The position numbers and the translations under genes were made by a program. A DNA stretch of 64,000 nt from Lysobacter auxotrophicus (GTDB lineage: Bacteria > Pseudomonadota > Gammaproteobacteria > Xanthomonadales > Xanthomonadaceae), in NCBI RefSeq assembly GCF_027924565.1, contig NZ_AP027041.1, forward strand, positions 2,480,001 through 2,544,000, written 5' to 3'. The notes under the pieces were generated by a model. It was given only the letters and a program-made list of their open reading frames with translations, was not told where the DNA came from and made no database searches. Positions within the stretch are counted from its first letter, which is position 1. Each line of letters begins with the position of its first letter. Of the stretch, positions 51,731-61,034 are shown piece after piece.

Positions 51731-54007
51731 ATGGCCACTCACGTGATCTCCCGGGCCGATGCCCCCTATGCCGTTCCGCCCGCAGCCAATGCGCGCGAAG
51801 ACGACATCGACATCCCGACCCTCGTATCCACGCTTACCGACAACAAATGGCCGATCCTCTTTGGCACGCTGGCGTTCTTCATCGTCGCGGTGGCCTACGT
51901 ACTGCTGGCGACGCCGCAGTACGAAGCCAATGCCGTGGTGCAGGTGGAATCGCGCCCGCCGACGGTGCCCGGCCTCAACCAGCCCACCACCGCGCCGGCG
52001 CCGCCGGTCGTCGATGCGCCGGCCGCCACCGAAACGCAGCTGCTCACCTCGCGCCGCGTGCTGGGTGAGGCGATCGAACGCCTCGACCTCGACACCGTCG
52101 TCGAACCGGTGCGCATGCCGCTGCTCGGCGACATGGTCTCGCGCATGCAGCAGCGCCTGCATCCGGGCGAAGTGGCATCGCCGTGGTTCGGCCTCAACAG
52201 CTACGCCTGGGGCGGCGAACAGGTCGACATCGGCCAGTTCGAAGTGCCCGATCAGCTCGTCGGCATGCCGCTGCAGCTGATCGCCGGCGAACGCGGCCGC
52301 TACAAGGTGCTCGATCCCGACGGCAACCTGATGCTGGAAGGCCGCGTCGGCCAGAAGGCCACCAACGGCCGCGGCCTGACGCTGGAGATCGAACGCCTCG
52401 CCGCCAACGCCGGCACGCGCTTCGACCTCACGCGCCTGAACACCATGGCGCTGATGACCAAGCTCAAGAAGGACATCACCGTCAGCGAGCAGGGCCGCAA
52501 CTCCGGCATCATCAACCTGACCTATTCGCACCCGGATCCGCTGCGCGCCAAGCAGGTGCTCGACCAGATCACCCAGGCCTACGTGCGCCAGAACGTCGCG
52601 CGCAACTCGGCCGAAGCCGCCAAGCGCCTGCAGTTCGTGACCGAACAGCTGCCGAAGGTGCGTCGTGAACTGGCCGATGCGCAGGCGCGCCTGAACACCT
52701 TCCAGTCGCGCACGCGCACGATGGACGTCGGCGTGTCGAACAAGGCGCTGCTCGACCAGACCGTCGCGCTGGACCAGAGCATCCAGCAGCTGCAGGTGCA
52801 GCGCGCCGACATCGCCAGCCGCTACACGCCCGAGCATCCGGTCTACCAGTCGCTGATGCGCCAGATCGGCCAGTTCGAGTCGAAGAAGAACCAGATCATG
52901 AGCCAGATCGGGAACCTGCCCGATACGCAGCAGGGTCTGTTCCGCCTGAACCGCGACGTGGAGGTCATCAACCAGACCTACGCGAACCTGCTCGACCAGG
53001 CGCAGCAGCTGAACATCGCCGCCGCCAGCGCGGTCGGCAACGCGCGCGTGATCGATCCGGCCGACGTCAACATGGACAGCCCGTCGTGGCCGAAGCCGTT
53101 GATCGTCATCGGCGCCGGCACGCTGATCGGCGCTATGTTCATGGTCGCCTTCGTGCTCACGCGCCAGATGTTCCGTCGCGGCGTGGAAGATCCGGTCGAC
53201 ATCGAGCTGCTCGGCCTGCCGGTGTACGCGTCGATTCCCTTCAGCGCGAAGGGCAAGCAGATCGTCGCGCAGCCCGGCACGGCGGCGCGTCGCGACGGCA
53301 AGCAGCGCCTGCTCGCCTTCCGCTCGCCGTCGGACCTCGCGATGGAGGCGTTGCGCACGCTGCGCACCAGCCTGCATTTCGCGCGCTTCGAGATGAAGAA
53401 CAACATGCTGATGATCGCCGCGCCCAGCCCGGGCGTCGGCAAGTCCTTCGTCTGCGCGAACCTCGCCGTGACGATGGCACAGGCCGGCCAGCGCGTGCTG
53501 CTGGTGGACGCCGACATGCGCCGCGGCACGCTGCACCTGGCGCTCGGCACGCGCGCCGACGGCGGGTTGTCGGAGCTGATTTCCGGCCGCATCGACGAGA
53601 TCCAGGCCGTACGCAAGGTCGGCGGCACGGAGAACCTGTCGTTCATCACGCGCGGCACGATCCCGCCGAACCCGTCGGAACTGCTGATGCATCCGCGCTT
53701 CACCGCGCTGCTGGACAAGCTCGCGCAGCAGTACGACATCGTGGTGATCGATACGCCGCCGGTGCTGGCGGTGACCGACGCGGCCGTGATCGGCCACCAC
53801 GTCGGCACCTGCCTGATGGTGGTGCGCTGGGGCCTCAACCAGCAGCGCGAGATCGCGCTGGCCAAGCAGCGCCTGGAGCAGAACGGCGTGGAAGTGCGCG
53901 GCGCGATCTTCAACGCGGTGCAGAAGCGCGGCTCGGGCCAGTACGCGTACACGTACTACGACTACCAGCCCATGAAGGACGAACCGCTGAAGGCGGCCGC
54001 GAGGTAA
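51731..54007 (+). CDS. Wzz/Wzc-type chain-length regulator with BY-kinase domain
   Basis: The 758-residue inner-membrane protein has TM1 at about 42-62 and a periplasmic Wzz/coiled-coil region. TM2 lies at about 458-478, followed by a cytoplasmic kinase with Walker A (GVGKS, about 567) and Walker A' (LLVDADMRRG, about 590). The C-terminus is a Tyr cluster, SGQYAYTYYDYQP. This is the one-chain proteobacterial tyrosine autokinase that controls polymer length and export. The cognate phosphatase is encoded at 48446. It overlaps the next gene by 1 nt (TAATG). The leader gap 51606-51730 is otherwise empty. Confidence 0.94.
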   Translation: MATHVISRADAPYAVPPAANAREDDIDIPTLVSTLTDNKWPILFGTLAFFIVAVAYVLLATPQYEANAVVQVESRPPTVPGLNQPTTAPAPPVVDAPAATETQLLTSRRVLGEAIERLDLDTVVEPVRMPLLGDMVSRMQQRLHPGEVASPWFGLNSYAWGGEQVDIGQFEVPDQLVGMPLQLIAGERGRYKVLDPDGNLMLEGRVGQKATNGRGLTLEIERLAANAGTRFDLTRLNTMALMTKLKKDITVSEQGRNSGIINLTYSHPDPLRAKQVLDQITQAYVRQNVARNSAEAAKRLQFVTEQLPKVRRELADAQARLNTFQSRTRTMDVGVSNKALLDQTVALDQSIQQLQVQRADIASRYTPEHPVYQSLMRQIGQFESKKNQIMSQIGNLPDTQQGLFRLNRDVEVINQTYANLLDQAQQLNIAAASAVGNARVIDPADVNMDSPSWPKPLIVIGAGTLIGAMFMVAFVLTRQMFRRGVEDPVDIELLGLPVYASIPFSAKGKQIVAQPGTAARRDGKQRLLAFRSPSDLAMEALRTLRTSLHFARFEMKNNMLMIAAPSPGVGKSFVCANLAVTMAQAGQRVLLVDADMRRGTLHLALGTRADGGLSELISGRIDEIQAVRKVGGTENLSFITRGTIPPNPSELLMHPRFTALLDKLAQQYDIVVIDTPPVLAVTDAAVIGHHVGTCLMVVRWGLNQQREIALAKQRLEQNGVEVRGAIFNAVQKRGSGQYAYTYYDYQPMKDEPLKAAAR

Positions 54008-55452
54008 TGCCGATGCGAACACAGATCACGATGTCGCCCTATTACGGCACGCCGGACTTCTCGCGCCTGATGCGCGAGGACGTCCCGCCGCCGGCGGTGG
54101 ATCCGGTGTCGATCGCCGACATCCTGCGCAACGCGTTCGTCTATCCGCCCTACTCCATCTACGAAGGCGTGCGGCTGGTGACGTTCGGGTTCTGCCCGCA
54201 CGACGACATGCACACCGAGCCCAAGTTCCACTTCAAGTTCCGCAACGCCGGCGAAGTGCCCGAGTACGCGGCGACGGAACAGGACTGGGTCGCCGGCTAC
54301 CACCGGCGCCTGTGCGATGCGATCCAGCGCAGCTGCGCGGGCATGTCGGCGCCGTGGCTGCTGCAGAGCGGCGGCAAGGATTCGACCACGCTGGCGATCG
54401 CCATCGCCGATGCGCGGCCCGACACGACGTGCATCACCTACCTGGGCGGCCAGGAAGAGGACGAGGTCGAATCGGCCACGCACGTCGCGCGCACGCTCGG
54501 CCTTCGCCACGAAACGCTGACCTGCGACCCGGCGCGCGCGTACGACCGCTACCTCGACGTCGTGCATCGCATGCCGCTGCTGACCGCCGACTTCGCCCTG
54601 CTCTCGTGCATCGACCTGGGCACCGAAGTGGCGGGGCACGGCGGCGACGGCGTCGTCGACGGCCTGGGCGCGGACAGCTATTTCGGCACGCCGATGAGCA
54701 AGCGCCAGGAGATGCTCAAGCGCCTGTCGCGCGATCTCCCGCTGCCAGGCTGGTTGTCCGAACTGCCCGGCGTGGATCGCAGCTTCAAGCTCTGCTACAT
54801 GCTCAGCACGCTGCGCATGAACGAGATCGAGCGCGCGTTCCCCGGCTCGCGTTTCACCGACGACGAGGCCGACGAACTGCTCGGCCGCCCGATGTCGCAG
54901 CATTCGCGCCATCGCCTCGAGCTGTATCGCGAGGAGATCGGTTCGGCGACGAGCCTTTGGGAATGGCGCGACATGTCGACCTCGATCGCCGGTTCCGCGG
55001 GCGCATTCGCCAAGGGCCTGTATTCCAGCGCGGCGCTGGGCCTGAAAGTCGCGTATCCCTTCTGCGACCTCACGCTGCGCGAGTGGATCCACCGCGAAGT
55101 GCCGCGTTACCAGAAGGTCGATCCGGTCACCAAGCTCAACAAGCTGCTCATCCGCGACCACATCGCCACGCGTTTCGGCGAGTTGCCGTACGTGACCGGC
55201 AAGGGCAGTTTCCGCTTCGACGTGCGCGGCCTGGCGCGGGCGCGGTTCGATCGCGTGCGCGAGTTGGCGCGCAATTCGGAGGAGCTGCCCGGCGCGGGCG
55301 CGTGGCTCGATCGCAACCGCCGCCGTTTCGACAACAAGTACCACGCCTCGAAGTTCTACCTGCTCGCCGTCGTGCTGCCGTGGCTCGCCTCGCGCCGCGA
55401 ACGCCGTGCGCAGGTGCAGGAAACCGACATGCGCGAACGTGCCTATGCCTGA
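54007..55452 (+). CDS. PP-loop asparagine-synthase-like enzyme lacking a glutaminase domain
   Basis: The 481-residue protein has no N-terminal Cys2 or Ntn glutaminase domain. The ATP-pyrophosphatase loop SGGKDST lies at about residue 121, within APWLLQSGGKDSTTLAIAIAD, and KGLYSSAALGLKVAYPFCDLTLREW resembles the C-terminal part of the AsnB synthetase domain. It would activate a carboxylate with ATP and need another ammonia source. In an EPS locus it may amidate an uronic-acid or amino-acid substituent, which is inference. It starts at the stop of the kinase gene and overlaps the beta-helix gene by 8 nt. Confidence 0.85.
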   Translation: MPMRTQITMSPYYGTPDFSRLMREDVPPPAVDPVSIADILRNAFVYPPYSIYEGVRLVTFGFCPHDDMHTEPKFHFKFRNAGEVPEYAATEQDWVAGYHRRLCDAIQRSCAGMSAPWLLQSGGKDSTTLAIAIADARPDTTCITYLGGQEEDEVESATHVARTLGLRHETLTCDPARAYDRYLDVVHRMPLLTADFALLSCIDLGTEVAGHGGDGVVDGLGADSYFGTPMSKRQEMLKRLSRDLPLPGWLSELPGVDRSFKLCYMLSTLRMNEIERAFPGSRFTDDEADELLGRPMSQHSRHRLELYREEIGSATSLWEWRDMSTSIAGSAGAFAKGLYSSAALGLKVAYPFCDLTLREWIHREVPRYQKVDPVTKLNKLLIRDHIATRFGELPYVTGKGSFRFDVRGLARARFDRVRELARNSEELPGAGAWLDRNRRRFDNKYHASKFYLLAVVLPWLASRRERRAQVQETDMRERAYA

Positions 55453-56518
55453 CCTGCTGCGGCGGCGGATTGCCGCGTCCCTCGCGATGCTGTCCACGGC
55501 GCCGATGGCGTCGTGGGCGGCCTCGCCCATCGGGAGCGCCGTGGTGGACGTGCGCCGCCACGGCGCGCGCGGCAACGGCGTCGCCAACGACACGCGCGCG
55601 TTCCAGCAGGCCATCGACGCGCTGCCGGCAGCCGGCGGCACGGTGCAGGTGCCCGCCGGCGATTACCTGATCGATCCCACCGTCGGCGTGCAGCTGCGCA
55701 GCCGAATGCACCTGGCGATGTCGCCGGGCACGCGCCTGCTCGCCAAGCCCAACGCCGCCGAACGTGCGTACGTGCTCAACGCGCACCGCGTGAGCGACGT
55801 GACGATCTCCGGCGGACGGATCATCGGCGAGCGTTCGGCGCACAAGGGCATCACCGGCGAATGGGGCCACGGCCTCATGATCCGCGCCGCCGAACGCGTG
55901 AACGTGCGCGACCTCCACATCTCGCATTGCTGGGGCGACGGCATTTCGATCGGCGGGGCCAAGGTCGGCGCCGCGTTCGTGCCCAGTCGTGACGTGACGA
56001 TCGAACGCGTGGTGTGCGCCGACAATCGCCGCCAGGGACTCACCATCGGCCGCTCGCGCCGCGTCCGGGTGTTCGATTCGGAATTCATCGACACCGGCGG
56101 CACCGCGCCGGGCGCGGGCATCGACGTGGAGCCCGACGAGGGCGACATCGCCGACGACATCCTCATCGCCCGCTGCACGGTACGCGGCAACCGCGGCGCC
56201 GGCATCCAGCTGTACAAGCGCGTTTCCGACGCGACGGTCCGCGAGTGCCTGATCGAGCACAACCGCGGCCACGGCATCCTGACGCTGGGCGCGAGCGATT
56301 GCCTCATCGAGGACAACCGCATCCGCGAGAACGTGCTCGGTGGCGTCGGCGTGCGGCCGGGCACGCGCGGGCTGGTGATCGCGCGCAACGAGTTCGACGA
56401 CAACGGTCCAACCGGTTCCTCCCCGCAGGCCAAACGCAGCGGCGGAAAGCGCCACGTCACCATCGCCGAGAGGACCGAGCGCATCAGCGTGGCAGCGGAC
56501 AACCGTTACCTGGATTGA
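55445..56518 (+). CDS. Exported right-handed beta-helix protein, paralogue 1
   Basis: The 357-residue precursor starts MPDLLRRRIAASLAML, with a basic Arg triplet and hydrophobic core ending near SWAAS, so it is exported. The rest is a parallel beta-helix of the Pectate_lyase_3 type: [45 protein letters not shown] and GAGIDVEPDE. Such proteins are polysaccharide lyases, hydrolases or epimerases. It overlaps the PP-loop gene by 8 nt and is clearly paralogous to the protein at 57051. A role in trimming or modifying the polymer is likely. Confidence 0.88.
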   Translation: MPDLLRRRIAASLAMLSTAPMASWAASPIGSAVVDVRRHGARGNGVANDTRAFQQAIDALPAAGGTVQVPAGDYLIDPTVGVQLRSRMHLAMSPGTRLLAKPNAAERAYVLNAHRVSDVTISGGRIIGERSAHKGITGEWGHGLMIRAAERVNVRDLHISHCWGDGISIGGAKVGAAFVPSRDVTIERVVCADNRRQGLTIGRSRRVRVFDSEFIDTGGTAPGAGIDVEPDEGDIADDILIARCTVRGNRGAGIQLYKRVSDATVRECLIEHNRGHGILTLGASDCLIEDNRIRENVLGGVGVRPGTRGLVIARNEFDDNGPTGSSPQAKRSGGKRHVTIAERTERISVAADNRYLD

Positions 56519-56549
56519 GCCCCGAGCGGGCTCATCAAGAACATGCTCT

Positions 56550-56640
56550 TGTAGCCCGGGTAAGCGAAGCGCACCCGGGGAACGCGGTGTCGCGCGGCAC
56601 CGGAAAGTTCGTGATCTCGGGTGCACTGCGCTTGCCCGGA
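56550..56640. repeat. Family B repeat with a degenerate inverted partner
   Basis: TGTAGCCCGGGTAAGCGAAGCGCACCCGGG (56550-56579, read in two parts) is followed by an imperfect inverted arm, CTCGGGTGCACTGCGCTTGCCCGGA, at 56616-56640. It is the third family B site in the window and lies just after the first beta-helix gene, where it may end transcription. Confidence 0.8.
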
Positions 56641-56668
56641 CCACACCGCACGAGCGCTCGCACCGGGT

Positions 56669-56963
56669 CGTGAAAACGCGACGTGCGAAACTCACGTGGC
56701 TTCACGCGATTTCACGCGCGATGCTCACGTGCGCAGCGAACTCATCCACGTCGAATGCTGCCGCGCCCGGTTCATGCTGCGCAAACGCTGTGCATCGTGC
56801 AGCATCGTCTTCGCAGTCATGAACTTGAATGCGGATGTTTATGAACGTCACGTGCGGATTTGCTTGCGCGCGTGCACAAATAGTGAAGATTAGGGTTTCG
56901 ATTCACGGTTGTTGCTGTAGGGTGCACGTCAGTCACGAACATGATCGTGGCGTGATGACGTGA
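56669..56963. promoter_or_regulatory. Leader region rich in TCACG/CGTGA, before beta-helix paralogue 2
   Basis: TCACG occurs at 56692, 56702, 56712, 56725, 56848, 56903 and 56933, and its complement CGTGA at 56669, 56951 and 56959. The first three are exactly 10 nt apart, one helical turn. CACGA-N6-TCGTG forms a small dyad at 56934-56949. No gene is seen in 56519-57050. This is the only large gap inside the beta-helix pair and must hold the promoter of the second copy. Confidence 0.55.
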
Positions 56964-57050
56964 AGACGCGAGGGGGCGCTCTTCACACCACCAAGCCCCA
57001 TCGAGCAAAACCGCTCACCCGGGGGCGTTCCTTAATTCCGGAACCCTACT

Positions 57051-58259
57051 GTGAACGATAACCAGGTGATGGCGCCTGCGACCGCCGAACGTCGCGAATT
57101 CCTCCGCAAGTCCCTGCTCCTCTCGATCCCGCCCGTGCTCGGTTTCGCCGGCATCGGCAAAGTGATGGCCGCCACCGGCGCGACCACCGCCCTCACGTAT
57201 ACGCCGCCGAAGCGTGCCCGCGGCACCACGACGCTCAACGTCAAGAACTACGGTGCGCGCGGCAACGGCTCCAACGACGACACCACCGCCTTCCAGAAGG
57301 CCATCAACGCGCTGCCGTCGACGGGCGGCACCGTGTACGTGCCCGCCGGCAACTACGTGATCGACCCGACGCGGAACGTGCGCCTGCGCAGCAAGATGCA
57401 CCTCAAGCTCGATCCGGGCGCGGAGCTGTGGGCCAAGAGCAACAGCGCCGAGCGCGCGTACGTGCTGATGGCGATGCAGGTCAGCGACGTCGAGATTTCC
57501 GGCGGCAAGATCCGCGGCGATCGCTACCGCCACCTCGGCACGAAGGGCGAGTGGGGCCACGGCATCATGGTGCGCGGCTCCAACCGCGTGACGGTGCGCG
57601 ACATCTACATCACCGACTGCTGGGGCGACGGCATGTCCATCGGCGGCGCCGCGCAGGCGTCCGGTGCGGTAGTTCCGTGCAACGACGTCGTCGTCTCCAA
57701 CATCGTATCGACCAACAACCGCCGCCAGGGCCTGACCATCGGCTGCTCGCGCAACGTGAAGGTGTACGACAGCGAGTTCAGCAACACCAACGGCATCGCG
57801 CCGCAGTGTGGCATCGACATCGAGCCGGACGTCAACGACTCGCGCACCACCGACACCGTGCACATCGAGAACTGCCTGATCCGCAAGAACAAGGGCAACG
57901 GCATCCTGGTGTACAAGCGCGTGACCGGCGTGACGATCAAGAACAACACGGTCGAGTACAACGGCGGCTACGGCGTGCTCACCGTCGGCGCGAACGGCGG
58001 CTACATCGCGCTCAACCGCATGAATCGCAACTACCTGTGCGGCCTGATGTTCAGCTCGACCAGCAACGACTACCAGGCCAGCAGCAACGTCTTCCGCAAC
58101 AACTACACGAAGATCTTCGGCTCGCATACCACCAACTACGCGCTGGTTTCGATGACCGGGATCAAGGCGGGCATTGCGCCGAAGGGCAACGACCCGCACG
58201 TGCAGAAGGCCAGCACCGCCACCAACATCCGCGTCACGACCAACCAGTACGCGAAGTAG
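57051..58259 (+). CDS. Tat-exported right-handed beta-helix protein, paralogue 2
   Basis: The 402-residue precursor carries the twin-arginine signal [20 protein letters not shown] before GKVMAA. The beta-helix repeats the features of the upstream protein: [44 protein letters not shown] and CGIDIEPDV. The two share these blocks along the whole length and are tandem paralogues. This copy is richer in Asn and Thr. The start may be GTG at 57051 or ATG at 57069; neither has a strong ribosome site. A strong terminator follows, so it can be a separate unit. Confidence 0.88.
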   Translation: MNDNQVMAPATAERREFLRKSLLLSIPPVLGFAGIGKVMAATGATTALTYTPPKRARGTTTLNVKNYGARGNGSNDDTTAFQKAINALPSTGGTVYVPAGNYVIDPTRNVRLRSKMHLKLDPGAELWAKSNSAERAYVLMAMQVSDVEISGGKIRGDRYRHLGTKGEWGHGIMVRGSNRVTVRDIYITDCWGDGMSIGGAAQASGAVVPCNDVVVSNIVSTNNRRQGLTIGCSRNVKVYDSEFSNTNGIAPQCGIDIEPDVNDSRTTDTVHIENCLIRKNKGNGILVYKRVTGVTIKNNTVEYNGGYGVLTVGANGGYIALNRMNRNYLCGLMFSSTSNDYQASSNVFRNNYTKIFGSHTTNYALVSMTGIKAGIAPKGNDPHVQKASTATNIRVTTNQYAK

Positions 58260-58313
58260 GTTTCGAACCGTCACGCCGCTCCGGGGGGAGCGGCCGCGCG
58301 GACAATCGAGGCA

Positions 58314-58343
58314 ACGGCCGGCGAAAGCCGGCCGTCTTTTTTT
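58314..58343 (+). terminator. Strong rho-independent terminator after the second beta-helix gene
   Basis: A perfect 9-bp stem (ACGGCCGGC/GCCGGCCGT) with a GAAA loop is followed by C and seven Ts. It separates the beta-helix gene from the glycosyltransferase group. Confidence 0.95.
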
Positions 58344-58545
58344 GTCGCGATCACGCCGTTCCTACACGAGCGATGCATTGCGACGACGTGACGACAACGA
58401 CAGTTCCTCGTTCACGTGGGGATGCAAACGTGAGCGGGGCGTGCACGGCCTGGAAAATTAGCATGGCTAGAATCCGGACACCCCCGGAACCAAGGAAGCC
58501 TTGCCACGCATCGCACCAGGATGGAGCGCTGCCAGGTCATCACGT
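58344..58545. promoter_or_regulatory. Promoter region of the glycosyltransferase/flippase group
   Basis: This 202-nt stretch starts right after a terminator and precedes five tightly packed genes, so it must hold their promoter. TCACG or CGTGA occurs at 58351, 58387, 58412, 58429 and 58540, the last just before the ATG. No clear -35/-10 pair was chosen. Confidence 0.5.
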
Positions 58546-59739
58546 ATGCGCATCGTCTTCTTCGCCAACACCGACTGGTATCTCTACAACTTCCGCCTTC
58601 CCACCGCAGTGCACCTGCAGGGCCAGGGCGCGGAGGTCGTGATGGTCTCGCCCGATGGTCCGTTCGGCGAGCGCTTCGCCGGCCACGGCATCCGCTGGGA
58701 AAAACTTCCGATGGATCGCGCGAGCCTCAACCCGGTGCGCGAGGCGGTCACCGTGCGGCATCTCACCGCGCTGCTGCGGCGCGAGCGCCCGGACCTCATC
58801 CACAACTTCACCGTGAAGTGCGCGGTGTACGGCGCGATGGCCGCGCGGCTGTCCGGCGTGCCCGCGGTGGTGAACGCCGTCGCCGGCCTGGGGTACGTGT
58901 ACGCGAGCAACACCCTGAAGGCGCGCGTGCTGCGCCCGGTCGTGAGTGCGCTGATGCGCTCCACGCTCGGCAGCGGCAACTCGCGCGTGATCCTGCAGAA
59001 CCCCGACGACGCCGATGCGCTCACCGACCTGCGTCTGGTGCCGAAGGACCGCATCCGCCTGATCCGCAGTTCCGGCGTGAACGTCGATCGCTTCCAGCCA
59101 TGCGCGGACCGTGCCAGCGATGCACCGCTTCGCGTGCTGCTCGCGGCGCGACTGCTGCGCGAGAAGGGCATCGGCGAATTCGTCGAGGCCTCGCGCATGC
59201 TCAAGGAGCGCGGCCGCAACGTGGAGTTCCTCCTCGCCGGCACGCCGGACTACGGCAACCCAAGCTCGTTCCAGGGCGAGGAAGTCCAGGCCTGGCACGA
59301 TGCCGGCCTCGTCCAGTGGCTCGGCCACGTCGACGACATGCCGGCGTTGATGTCGTCGGTCGACGTGATGGCGCTGCCGAGCTATTACCGCGAAGGCGTG
59401 CCGCGTTGCCTGATCGAAGGCGCGGCCAGCGGCCTGTGCATCATCACCACCAACTTGCCCGGCTGCCGCGAGGTCGTCACCACGCACGGCGAAGACGGAT
59501 TGCAGGTGCCGCCGCGCGATGCGGCCTCGCTCGCCGGGCTGATCATGCAGCTCGACGACGACCGCGCGCAGGTGCGCCGGCTCGGCGCGAAGGCGCGAGA
59601 GCGTGCGCTGGCGCATTTCGACGAGCGGCTGGTGATCGGCCGCACGCTGGACGTCTACCGTGAGCTGCTGGAGTCGGACCTGCTGACCGTGGCGCGCCCT
59701 GCGGCGCGCGCGACGACGCTGGGCTGCGCCGGCGAATGA
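58546..59739 (+). CDS. Glycosyltransferase family 4 (GT-B)
   Basis: The 397-residue protein begins MRIVFFANTDWYLYNFRLP, the start of the capsular GT4 subgroup. It has LIHNFTVKCAVYG in the N-terminal Rossmann half, VLLAARLLREKGIGEFVEA, and the donor-site EGVPRCLIEGAASGLCIITT with the conserved Glu residues. It adds a sugar to a lipid-linked intermediate on the cytoplasmic face. The ATG at 58546 was chosen for conservation. It overlaps the flippase gene by 4 nt (ATGA). Donor and acceptor are unknown. Confidence 0.92.
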   Translation: MRIVFFANTDWYLYNFRLPTAVHLQGQGAEVVMVSPDGPFGERFAGHGIRWEKLPMDRASLNPVREAVTVRHLTALLRRERPDLIHNFTVKCAVYGAMAARLSGVPAVVNAVAGLGYVYASNTLKARVLRPVVSALMRSTLGSGNSRVILQNPDDADALTDLRLVPKDRIRLIRSSGVNVDRFQPCADRASDAPLRVLLAARLLREKGIGEFVEASRMLKERGRNVEFLLAGTPDYGNPSSFQGEEVQAWHDAGLVQWLGHVDDMPALMSSVDVMALPSYYREGVPRCLIEGAASGLCIITTNLPGCREVVTTHGEDGLQVPPRDAASLAGLIMQLDDDRAQVRRLGAKARERALAHFDERLVIGRTLDVYRELLESDLLTVARPAARATTLGCAGE

Positions 59740-61025
59740 ACGCCAGCGCCTGGCGCCCCGCGGCGACGGCGATCAGCCTGCTCTGGCTGGCCACCATGGC
59801 CGGCGCGGGCATGGTGTTCCTCGCGCAGGTATTGCTCGCGCGTCGGCTCGGGCCGGCGGAATACGGGCTGTTCGCCTCATCGCTGGCGACGGTCACCGTC
59901 GTCGCGCCGCTGGCGGGTTTCGGCCTGTCGCAGTTCCGCCTGCGTGTGTACGGCGCGGAAGGCTGGGCCGGCGATCGCTGGTTGAAACCGTCGTTCCGCT
60001 TCTCCGCATGGACGTGCGCGCTCGCGATCGGCGGCGTCGTCGCCTGGGCGCTGCTCGGTCCCGTGGTCGATGACGACACGCGCGACACGTTGCTGCTGCT
60101 CACCCCGGTGATCGCCGGCCTGTTCGCGGTCGACCTGGTCGGCAGCAAGCTGCGTCTGGAAGAACGCCACAGCGCGCTGGCCTTGTGGCAGATGCTGATG
60201 TCCGCTGGCCGGCTTGCGGTGGCCGCGACGCTGCTCGCGCTGCCGTTCGCCAACGCACTCGGTGCGGCGCTCGGCTACGGCGTGGTCGCGCTGCTGATCG
60301 CCGCGCTCGCGATGCCGCAGTTGAACGCGATGTGGCACGGGCGCATGGAGTTGCAGGGCCACGGCCCGCGGCCCACCTCGCTCGAACCCCTGCAGACGCC
60401 CACCGTGCCGCAGTTGTGGTCGCAGGCGTGGGCGTATGGCGTCGCCGCGATCCTCTACCCGGTGTTCTTCCAGGTCAGCACGGTGCTGCTGAAATACCTC
60501 AGCAGCAACGAGGACGCCGGCCATTACGGCGTCGCGCTCGGCGTGATGACGGCGATCTACCTGTTCCCGGCGACGGTCTACCACAAGTTCCTGCTGTCGC
60601 GGCTGCACCGCTGGGCCGTGCACGATCGCCCGCGTTTCTGGCGCGTGTACCGGATCGGCAACCTGTCGATGCTCGGTGCCGGCGTCGTCGTCGGGTTGTT
60701 GCTGGCCGCCGTCTCGCCGTGGGCGATCCCCCTCGCATTCGGTCCCGCATTCGCCGACGTGTCGACGCTGCTCATGGTGCTCGCGCTGTGCGTGCCGGTG
60801 CGCTTCCTGTCCACCGCGGTGGAAGCGGCGCTGCTCACCGAAAGCCACATGCGCTATCGCGTCGTGTCGATGCTGTTCGCCGCCGTCGTGGCCGTCGCGC
60901 TCAACTGGCTGCTGATCCCGCGCTACGGCGTGATGGGCGCCGCGTGGGCGACGGTCGCATCCGAGATCCTGCTGCTGCTCGCCCGATGGCTCGGCGTGCG
61001 CGGCTTCATGCCCGATCGGGCGTGA
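59736..61025 (+). CDS. Wzx-type lipid-linked oligosaccharide flippase
   Basis: The 429-residue polytopic protein has about 12 transmembrane helices. Its N-terminal VFLAQVLLARRLGPAEYGLFASSLATV is the usual MOP/Wzx start. It would flip undecaprenyl-linked repeat units to the periplasm. The ATGA overlap with the GT4 gene and the 9-nt gap to the GT2 gene mark one transcript. The substrate is the repeat unit made by the neighbouring enzymes. Confidence 0.9.
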   Translation: MNASAWRPAATAISLLWLATMAGAGMVFLAQVLLARRLGPAEYGLFASSLATVTVVAPLAGFGLSQFRLRVYGAEGWAGDRWLKPSFRFSAWTCALAIGGVVAWALLGPVVDDDTRDTLLLLTPVIAGLFAVDLVGSKLRLEERHSALALWQMLMSAGRLAVAATLLALPFANALGAALGYGVVALLIAALAMPQLNAMWHGRMELQGHGPRPTSLEPLQTPTVPQLWSQAWAYGVAAILYPVFFQVSTVLLKYLSSNEDAGHYGVALGVMTAIYLFPATVYHKFLLSRLHRWAVHDRPRFWRVYRIGNLSMLGAGVVVGLLLAAVSPWAIPLAFGPAFADVSTLLMVLALCVPVRFLSTAVEAALLTESHMRYRVVSMLFAAVVAVALNWLLIPRYGVMGAAWATVASEILLLLARWLGVRGFMPDRA

Positions 61026-61034
61026 GACCGTGCG

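Noticed and set aside
51659-54022. Minus-strand open frame of 787 codons
   Set aside because: It is antisense to the BY-kinase gene, which has Walker motifs and a Tyr cluster.
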